Shown here: piece after piece, positions 6,194 through 11,187 of the stretch | Position numbering within the stretch: position 1 is the first letter of the stretch | How the letters are laid out: each line of letters starts with the position of its first letter | Assembly: GCA_022360075.1 (NCBI GenBank) | Contig: JAKSDN010001342.1 | Location: 1 to 11,187, forward strand | Direction: 5' to 3' | DNA: 11,187 nt | DNA from: Kiloniellales bacterium | GTDB taxonomy: Bacteria > Pseudomonadota > Alphaproteobacteria > Kiloniellales > JAKSDN01 | Notes under the pieces: generated by a model | The model's input: only the letters and a program-made list of their open reading frames with translations | What the model was told of the DNA's origin: nothing | Databases searched by the model: none | Made by a program: the position numbers and the translations under genes

Positions 6194-6985
6194 CTAAGCC
6201 CGCGCGGCATAGATCATGTAGTTGACGTCGGCGTCGCGAGGGTCGAGGCGCCAGGCGTCGGTCAGCGGATTGTAGGTCACGCCCACTACCTCCTTGGCGA
6301 CGAGCCCTTCGGCGCGCAGGGCGGCGACGATCTCCGACGGCCGCCGGAACTTGCGCCAGTCGTGGGTGCCGCGGGGCAGCCAGCGCAGCAGGTACTCGGC
6401 GCCGACGATGGCCATGAGGAAAGCCTTGGGCGTGCGGTTCAAGGTCGCCAGCAGCATGGCGCCGCCCGCCTCCACCAAGGCGCTCGATGCCGCGATGAAG
6501 GCGCCCACGTCGGCGACGTGCTCCAGCACTTCCATGTTGAGCACGGCATCGAAACGCTCGCCGGCGGCGGCTAGTTCCTCGGCCGCGACGTGGCGGTAGT
6601 CGATCGCGAGCTCTGATTCCTCCGCGTGGAGGCGCGCGACCTCGATGCTCGCCTCGGCCGCATCGATGCCGGTGACCTGCGCGCCGAGCCGGCTCAAGGG
6701 CTCGGCGAGCAAGCCGCCGCCACAGCCGATGTCGAGGATGCGCAAGCCCTCGAGCGGTTTGGCCGCCCGCAGGTCGCGGCCGAAGTGCGTGGCGAGCCGG
6801 TCGCGAATGAAGCGCAGCCGCGTGGGGTTGAGGCGGTGCAGCGGGCGGAACTTGCCGTCCGGGTCCCACCACTCCTCGGCCAGCGCCGCGAACTTGGCGA
6901 TCTCTTCCCTGTCGACGGTGCCGCCCGCGCCCGACCGGGCTGAGGGGCGCGCTGAACGCCTTGGCTTCTTGGTGCTTGTCGGCAC
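6194..6985 (-). CDS. ubiG: UbiG, ubiquinone biosynthesis O-methyltransferase
   Basis: This is a 263-residue UbiG, which carries out both O-methylations in ubiquinone synthesis at the inner face of the membrane. EWWDPDGKFRPLHRLNPTRL near the N-terminus is the family signature. Motif I is ILDIGCGGG (83 to 91), with TGIDA as the ribose-binding acidic site. NMEVLEHV (150 to 157) and LNRTPKAF (182 to 189) are hallmark blocks, and AEYLLRWLPRGTHDW (197 to 211) is the UbiG-specific membrane-facing region. GTG 6985 is chosen: AGGGA lies 4 bases ahead, and the protein then starts about 26 residues before the conserved domain. The frame is open further upstream; ATG 7114 would add 43 residues of unlikely sequence and abut lysC. 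It is divergent from lysC and convergent with the DUF1178 gene. Confidence 0.92.
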   Translation of the reverse strand: MPTSTKKPRRSARPSARSGAGGTVDREEIAKFAALAEEWWDPDGKFRPLHRLNPTRLRFIRDRLATHFGRDLRAAKPLEGLRILDIGCGGGLLAEPLSRLGAQVTGIDAAEASIEVARLHAEESELAIDYRHVAAEELAAAGERFDAVLNMEVLEHVADVGAFIAASSALVEAGGAMLLATLNRTPKAFLMAIVGAEYLLRWLPRGTHDWRKFRRPSEIVAALRAEGLVAKEVVGVTYNPLTDAWRLDPRDADVNYMIYAARA

Positions 6986-7021
6986 TGGATCCCTGGAACG
7001 CGTTTCGGGTGAGATACTTGC

Positions 7022-7065
7022 CTCGGCCTTGCCGAGTGAGTATGGATAGCCGGCGGCGAGCCGGC
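7022..7065 (+). promoter_or_regulatory. Two consecutive small hairpins in the ubiG-lysC gap
   Basis: CTCGG (7022 to 7026) pairs with CCGAG (7032 to 7036) around a 5-base loop. GCCGGC (7049 to 7054) pairs with GCCGGC (7060 to 7065) around a 5-base loop. They lie in the 133-base gap between the divergent ubiG and lysC starts, where promoters for both should be. No uridine run follows either, so they are not intrinsic terminators. They could structure the lysC leader or be chance in GC-rich DNA. I did not recognise a lysine riboswitch. Confidence 0.25.
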
Positions 7066-7118
7066 AAGGGGCCGGGCTCGCCGAGCTCCAAGGCTGTTCC
7101 CTCAGGTCGCGCATCGCC

Positions 7119-8339
7119 ATGGCCCGAATCGTCATGAAATTCGGCGGTACTTCGGTGGCCGACCTCGAGCGCATCCGAAACGCCGCCAGGCGGATCAAGG
7201 CCGAGCACGAGCGCGGCTACGACATCGCCGTCGCGGTCTCCGCCATGGCCGGCGTGACCAACCAGCTCGTCGAGTACGTACAGGACGCGGCGCCGCTGTT
7301 CGATCTGCGCGAGTACGATGTCGTGGTGTCGTCGGGCGAGCAGGTCACCGCCGGCCTCTTGTCCGTGGTGCTGCAGGACATGGGCGTGCAGGCGCGTTCC
7401 TGGCTCGGCTGGCAGGTGCCGATCCGCACCAACGCGGCCCATGGGAGCGCGCGCATCGAGGCGATCGAGGCCGAGGAGATCGCGCGGCGCTTCGAGGAGC
7501 GACAGGTCGCGATCCTGGCCGGCTTTCAGGGCCTCGACGATCAGGGCCGGATCACCACCTTGGGTCGCGGCGGGACCGACACCACGGCGGTCGCCCTTGC
7601 CGCCGCCTTGCAGGCCGAGCGCTGCGACATCTACACCGATGTCGACGGCGTCTACACGAGCGATCCCAGGATCGTCACCAAGGCCCGCAAGCTCGACAAG
7701 ATCACCTACGAGGAGATGCTGGAAATGGCCTCGCAGGGCGCCAAGGTCCTGCAGACCCGCTCGGTCGAGATGGCCATGAAGCATCATGTTCGGATCCAAG
7801 TGCTCTCAAGCTTCGAGGAGCTGCCGGGCACCCTTGTCGTCGACGAGGACGAGATCATGGAAAAAGCGATTGTGAGCGGCATCACCTACAGCCGCGACGA
7901 GGCCAAGATCACCCTGTTCGGCGTGCCCGACCGGCCCGGGGTCGCGGCGCGGATCTTCGGGCCCCTGGCCGATGCGGCGATCAACGTCGACATGATCGTC
8001 CAGAACGTCTCCGAAGAGAGCAATCTGACCGGCATGACCTTCACGGTCACGAAGGCCGATCTGGAGCGGGCGGTGAAGGTGCTGGAGAGCGCCCACGCCG
8101 ATCTCGGCTACGAGCGCCTCGCGGCCGACTCGAACGTGGTCAAGGTCTCGGTGATCGGCGTCGGCATGCGCAGCCACGCCGGCGTGGCCCAGCAGATGTT
8201 CACCGCCCTGGCCGACAAGGGCATCAACATCCAGGTCATTTCGACCTCGGAGATCAAGGTCAGCGTGCTCATCGCCGAGGAGTACGCCGAGCTCGCCCTG
8301 CGCAGTCTGCACACGGCCTACGGGCTGGACGCCGCCTGA
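7119..8339 (+). CDS. lysC: LysC, aspartate kinase with C-terminal ACT domains
   Basis: This is a 406-residue aspartate kinase, which phosphorylates aspartate as the first step to lysine, methionine, threonine and diaminopimelate. The kinase domain shows MKFGGTSV (6 to 13), SSGEQVTAGLL (71 to 81), the ATP-site block LGRGGTDTTA (148 to 157), and YTDVDGVYTSDPR (172 to 184). From about residue 260 come two ACT domains: LFGVPDRPGVAARIFGPLADAAINVDMI, then VIGVGMRSHAGVAQQMFTALADKGINIQVIST, which bind amino acid inhibitors. Length and layout match monofunctional, lysine/threonine-regulated enzymes. An in-frame ATG at 7857 (residue 247) falls where Bacillus subtilis aspartokinase II starts its separate beta subunit; such a product here is speculation. 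ATG 7119 is firm by homology although its ribosome binding site is weak. It is transcribed away from ubiG. Confidence 0.97.
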   Translation: MARIVMKFGGTSVADLERIRNAARRIKAEHERGYDIAVAVSAMAGVTNQLVEYVQDAAPLFDLREYDVVVSSGEQVTAGLLSVVLQDMGVQARSWLGWQVPIRTNAAHGSARIEAIEAEEIARRFEERQVAILAGFQGLDDQGRITTLGRGGTDTTAVALAAALQAERCDIYTDVDGVYTSDPRIVTKARKLDKITYEEMLEMASQGAKVLQTRSVEMAMKHHVRIQVLSSFEELPGTLVVDEDEIMEKAIVSGITYSRDEAKITLFGVPDRPGVAARIFGPLADAAINVDMIVQNVSEESNLTGMTFTVTKADLERAVKVLESAHADLGYERLAADSNVVKVSVIGVGMRSHAGVAQQMFTALADKGINIQVISTSEIKVSVLIAEEYAELALRSLHTAYGLDAA

Positions 8340-8634
8340 GATCTGCTCCATGCCGAGGGCAAGCACCTACGCGGCAGAACAGGCTCCAAGGCTTGGCCCT
8401 TGCTGCGATGCCCGAAAAATCGCCACCACCGACCCGAAATCTTGTGATTTGCTGTCACGGTGCCGGGTTTGTTAAAACTTCGCTAAGTCACAGGCTTTAA
8501 AGGACTGACATTGGTCAGGGCAATCTGCGCAAGCTTTGCCCGGTCGACTGCGACCCCGATCGATGGCCGATCGGCAAGGGCCTCCCCGTGGGGCGCTTCT
8601 CTGGGAGCGTGGAAGACGCGTGTCGGATCTCGCC
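8340..8634. other. Intergenic region lysC-rodZ, probable promoter region
   Basis: There are 295 bases without a recognisable gene. The part from about 8430 to 8510 is the most AT-rich and is the likeliest place for the rodZ promoter. Visible structures are an 11-base palindrome CCAAGGCTTGG (8386 to 8396), a CtrA-like half-site pair (8472 to 8486) and a small hairpin CTGAC-ATTG-GTCAG (8505 to 8518). None has the form of an intrinsic terminator. The rodZ frame is open back to 8536, so the last 99 bases could be coding if an upstream start were used. Confidence 0.5.
8472..8486 (+). promoter_or_regulatory. Possible CtrA-type binding site upstream of rodZ
   Basis: TTAA (8472 to 8475), 7 bases, then CTAA (8483 to 8486) matches the alphaproteobacterial CtrA pattern TTAA-N7-TTAA with one mismatch. 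It lies about 150 bases before the rodZ start, in the AT-rich part of the gap. A single near-match can be chance. Confidence 0.22.
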
Positions 8635-10059
8635 ATGGCTAGGAAAGCGCCATACGCTCGCGAAAGCTCACCCGGCGTGCGCATGGGCCGGTTGGGCGCG
8701 GCCGAGCCGGAGCCCTCGCTGGCGCCGCGCGAGAGCGTCGGAACGGTGCTGCGCCGGGCCCGGGAGCACTACGGCGAGGACCTGCGCTCTGTCGCGCAAT
8801 CCCTGCGCATTCGTTACGTCTATTTGCTTTGCATCGAGGAAGGGCGGTTCGCGGACCTGCCCGGCCCGACCTATGCCGTGGGTTTCGTGCGGACCTATGC
8901 CGAGTATCTCGGCCTCGACGGCGTCGAGATGGTCAACCGCTTCAAGGAAGAGGTCGACAACGTCGACCAGAAGCAGGAGCTGGTCTTCCCGACCCCTTCG
9001 CCGGAGAGCCGGGTGCCGGGGGGCGCGCTGATCTTGATCTCGGTCATGTTGGTGGCGCTGGCCTACGGGGGCTGGTTCTATCTTTCCAGTCAGGGCAAGA
9101 GCATCGCCGACTTGGTGCCGCCGGTGCCCGAGCGTCTCGCGGCGCTGATCGAAGGCGAGGACACGACGGGGACCGGCGAGGGCGAGGCGGCCCAGGCCGG
9201 GGAGAGCACCGCTTCCGAGACGAGTCCGAGCGGTCGGCCCGAGACGCCCGTCGCTGCCGAGCCGGCGATGGTCGAGTCGCTGCCGGGCCAGGGCGACACG
9301 CTGGCCCCGGCTGTCGCGGCCCCGCGCCCCGAAATCGCCGCATCGACGGCGGTCAATGGCGATGCCTTGTCGCGTTCCGCCGCGACCGACGTGGTGCGAC
9401 GGACCGGCCTGACCGCGTCGGAGAGCGGCACTGGCGAGCTTGTCGGCTCCTCCGGTCGTCCGGCTCTGCCGACCGAAACGACGCAGACAGCGCCCGTGGC
9501 GCCGGCCGCTGCGGCGACAGGCTCCGGCGACTTCCCGACGGGCGCGAGCGATACCCAATCGGCGCCCGTTGCCGAGCCGGCAGCCGTGGCGGGCGAGCCC
9601 ACGAACCCGGCTGATGAGCAAGCGGCGGTGACCTTGGCGCGGGTCCTGGACGCGGGCAGCCAGCCGGCCGGAACGGCGCCTAGAGCCGCCGAGATCGAGG
9701 ACAGCGCGATCCCGGCGGCGCCCTCGACGACTCAGGTCGCGGTGGCGGGTGGGCGCGAGCCGCAAGTCTATGGCGCGGACAACGACGATGCCCGCATCGT
9801 CTTGCGCGCGCGGCAGGATAGCTGGGTCCAGGTGCGCGACTCCGACGACGGTCTGCTTATCACGCGCGTGCTGCGGTCCGGTGATGTCTATCGCGTGCCG
9901 AATCGGCCGGGTCTTACGCTCCTGACGGGAAACGCCGGCGGTATCGAGATCGAGGTCGACGGTGCGCGACTGTCGCCGATCGGGCCGATCGGCGCCGTGC
10001 GCCGCGACGTGGTGCTGGATCCGGATCAGCTCAAGCGCGGCACGACCCCAGAGCGCTAG
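8635..10059 (+). CDS. rodZ: RodZ-type membrane protein (HTH, one transmembrane segment, DUF4115)
   Basis: This is a 474-residue RodZ homologue, a bitopic protein that ties MreB filaments to the membrane in rod-shape control. Residues 33 to 107 form the cytoplasmic helix-turn-helix: SVGTVLRRAREHYGEDL, LRIRYVYLLCIEEGRFADLPG, then YAVGFVRTYAEYLGL. One transmembrane helix covers about 129 to 150 (GGALILISVMLVALAYGGWFYL). A linker of some 235 residues rich in Ala, Pro, Thr, Ser and Glu follows, then a C-terminal DUF4115 domain at 387 to 474 (RIVLRARQDSWVQVRDSD, YRVPNRPGLTLLTGNAGG). The linker is long compared with E. coli RodZ. ATG 8635 is chosen, with GGA 7 bases upstream; GTG 8620 is a close alternative. 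The stop TAG is the first three bases of a palindromic repeat. ispG follows, the same order as E. coli rodZ-ispG. Confidence 0.9.
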   Translation: MARKAPYARESSPGVRMGRLGAAEPEPSLAPRESVGTVLRRAREHYGEDLRSVAQSLRIRYVYLLCIEEGRFADLPGPTYAVGFVRTYAEYLGLDGVEMVNRFKEEVDNVDQKQELVFPTPSPESRVPGGALILISVMLVALAYGGWFYLSSQGKSIADLVPPVPERLAALIEGEDTTGTGEGEAAQAGESTASETSPSGRPETPVAAEPAMVESLPGQGDTLAPAVAAPRPEIAASTAVNGDALSRSAATDVVRRTGLTASESGTGELVGSSGRPALPTETTQTAPVAPAAAATGSGDFPTGASDTQSAPVAEPAAVAGEPTNPADEQAAVTLARVLDAGSQPAGTAPRAAEIEDSAIPAAPSTTQVAVAGGREPQVYGADNDDARIVLRARQDSWVQVRDSDDGLLITRVLRSGDVYRVPNRPGLTLLTGNAGGIEIEVDGARLSPIGPIGAVRRDVVLDPDQLKRGTTPER

Positions 10060-10108
10060 AGCAAGATGACGTGAGGTCGATTCGACCTCACGTCTGAATC
10101 TTGCTCTA
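10057..10108 (-). repeat. REP-like palindromic unit 1, overlapping the rodZ stop
   Basis: This is an imperfect hairpin. The outer stem TAGAGCAAGAT (10057 to 10067) pairs with ATCTTGCTCTA (10098 to 10108). The inner stem ACGTGAGGTCGA (10069 to 10080) pairs with TCGACCTCACGT (10082 to 10093), with a single T at the tip. The arms are asymmetric: one unpaired G on the left (10068), four bases CTGA on the right (10094 to 10097). The asymmetry gives the unit a direction. Its reverse complement begins TAGAGC...GATTCA, like unit 2, so I assign it to the minus strand. No U-run follows it, so it is not a typical terminator. Confidence 0.85.
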
Positions 10109-10119
10109 AACTTCAGAGT

Positions 10120-10183
10120 TAGAGCGGATTCACGCGATTAGGTCGATGCACAAAGTGCTTCGACCTAATCGCGATCCGCTCTA
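10120..10183 (+). repeat. REP-like palindromic unit 2, inverted relative to unit 1
   Basis: This hairpin has outer stem TAGAGCGGAT (10120 to 10129) with ATCCGCTCTA (10174 to 10183). The inner stem CGCGATTAGGTCGA (10133 to 10146) pairs perfectly with 10160 to 10173. Three unpaired bases TCA (10130 to 10132) lie on the left only. The tip holds a further mini-stem GCAC-AAA-GTGC (10148 to 10158). It shares TAGAGC, GATTCA and AGGTCGA with the reverse complement of unit 1, and both left halves are 27 bases long. The two units are 11 bases apart. Confidence 0.85.
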
Positions 10184-10305
10184 GGCCCGGCCCGCGCCAG
10201 GCTTGAAGTTCCGGCGCCAAGCGGTCATTTTCCCAACAAGCGGACGGCGCCCCGGCCGGCCGCCTTGTCCTTTTCGGAGCCGGGCGGTGGCCCGGGAGAG
10301 TGACG

Positions 10306-11187
10306 ATGAGCGTCCGTCCCTATCGCGACATCGCGCGCCGCTCCTGCCGTCAGATTCGGGTCGGCAAGGTGCCGGTCGGCGGCGACGCGCCGATCCCCGT
10401 CCAGTCCATGACCAACACGCTGACCAGCGACGCCAAGGCGACGATCGAGCAGGTCCGCCAGTTGGAGGTCGCGGGCGCCGATATCGTGCGAGTCTCCTGC
10501 CCCGACGAGGACTCGACCCGGGCGCTGAAGGAGATCGTGGCCGAAGTCACGGTGCCGATCGTCGCCGACATACACTTCCACTACAAGCGGGCGATCGAGG
10601 CGGCGGAGGCGGGCGCGGCCTGCCTGCGCATCAATCCCGGCAACATCGGCTCGCGTGAGCGGGTGCGCGAGGTCGTCAAGGCGGCGCGCGACCACGGCTG
10701 CTCGATGCGCATCGGCGTCAACGCCGGCTCGCTCGAAAAGGAGCTGCTGGAGAAGTACGGCGAGCCCTGTCCCGACGCGATGGTCGAGAGCGCGCTCAAC
10801 CACATGCGCTATCTCGAGGACGAGGACTTCACCGAGTTCAAGATCTCCTGCAAGGCCTCGGACGTCTTCCTGGCGGTGGCCGCCTACATGGGCCTGGCCG
10901 AAGCCTGCGACTATCCGCTGCATCTGGGCATCACCGAGGCCGGCGGGCTGCGCAGCGGCACGATCAAGTCCTCGATCGGCATCGGCAACCTGCTCTGGGC
11001 CGGCATCGGCGATACGATCCGCGTCTCGCTCTCGGCCGATCCGGTCGAGGAGATCAAGGTCGGCTTCGATATCCTCAAGTCGCTCGGCTTGCGGCACCGC
11101 GGCGTCAACGTGATCTCCTGCCCGTCTTGCGCACGCCAGCAGTTCGAGGTGATCAAGACCGTCGAGGTTCTGGAAGAGCGCTTGGCC
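10306..11187 (+). CDS. ispG: IspG (GcpE), 4-hydroxy-3-methylbut-2-en-1-yl diphosphate synthase, 5' part
   Basis: These are the first 294 codons of IspG, the [4Fe-4S] enzyme of the MEP isoprenoid pathway that converts MEcPP to HMBPP. The frame stays open to the right edge, so the end is outside the window. Key blocks are [15 protein letters not shown] sequence (here [13 protein letters not shown] near residue 30), VRVSCPDED (residues 62 to 70), [33 protein letters not shown], and [27 protein letters not shown] gives the first two cluster cysteines, C272 and C275; the third cysteine lies beyond the edge. ATG 10306 has GGGAG 7 bases upstream. It follows rodZ, but the 246-base gap filled by a repeat pair suggests either its own promoter or a long read-through message. 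Confidence 0.97.
   Translation, partial: MSVRPYRDIARRSCRQIRVGKVPVGGDAPIPVQSMTNTLTSDAKATIEQVRQLEVAGADIVRVSCPDEDSTRALKEIVAEVTVPIVADIHFHYKRAIEAAEAGAACLRINPGNIGSRERVREVVKAARDHGCSMRIGVNAGSLEKELLEKYGEPCPDAMVESALNHMRYLEDEDFTEFKISCKASDVFLAVAAYMGLAEACDYPLHLGITEAGGLRSGTIKSSIGIGNLLWAGIGDTIRVSLSADPVEEIKVGFDILKSLGLRHRGVNVISCPSCARQQFEVIKTVEVLEERLA

Noticed and set aside
6986..7198. N-terminal extension of ubiG to ATG 7198
   Set aside because: It overlaps the lysC start, adds unrelated sequence, and UbiG proteins are about 250 residues; GTG 6985 has AGGGA upstream.
5730..7799. 689-codon open frame on the minus strand across the DUF1178, ubiG and lysC region
   Set aside because: It runs antisense to lysC and DUF1178 and out of frame with ubiG, with Arg/Ala/Gly-rich composition and no domain. 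It is a by-product of few stop codons at high GC.
10057..10183. Palindromes read as a CRISPR fragment or as rodZ terminators
   Set aside because: Only two units in opposite orientation with no spacers of regular length, and neither hairpin is followed by a T-run; a REP doublet explains the asymmetry better.

Overview
This window looks like a chromosomal segment from a high-GC alphaproteobacterium, probably a Rhodospirillales-type lineage. The evidence is protein character (a UbiG, a DUF1178 protein, an NDUFAF5-like protein and a RodZ followed by IspG), very high GC in most genes (72 to 75 percent in 60-base stretches I counted by hand), and many GTG starts with 4-base stop/start overlaps. The lineage is an inference from family resemblance, not a database result.

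Layout from left to right: the 3' part of argJ (arginine biosynthesis) overlaps mutT (8-oxo-dGTP hydrolase). About 1.1 kb of clearly lower GC follows (about 53 to 57 percent in lines I counted). It carries two small TIR-domain genes in tandem and nothing else recognisable. Then come a minus-strand NDUFAF5/BioC-like SAM-domain gene, divergent comF, grxC overlapping a Nit-type amidase, and a minus-strand TehB-like methyltransferase. Next are a DUF1178 zinc-ribbon gene, minus-strand ubiG, divergent lysC (aspartate kinase), a RodZ-type membrane protein, and the 5' part of ispG, which runs off the right edge.

Most of the window is housekeeping: amino acid synthesis (argJ, lysC), nucleotide-pool and redox maintenance (mutT, grxC, nit), ubiquinone and respiratory complex assembly (ubiG, NDUFAF5-like), cell shape (rodZ) and isoprenoids (ispG). 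Two things stand out. The first is the TIR pair, which sits as an apparent insertion between mutT and the NDUFAF5-like gene. Both proteins keep the glutamate expected for NAD-consuming TIR enzymes, and no partner effector is in view. The second is a pair of long hairpins between rodZ and ispG. They are two copies of one asymmetric palindromic unit in opposite orientation (a REP doublet, BIME/REPIN-like), and the first copy supplies the rodZ stop codon.

I found no rRNA, tRNA, CRISPR array, transposase, integrase or confident intrinsic terminator.
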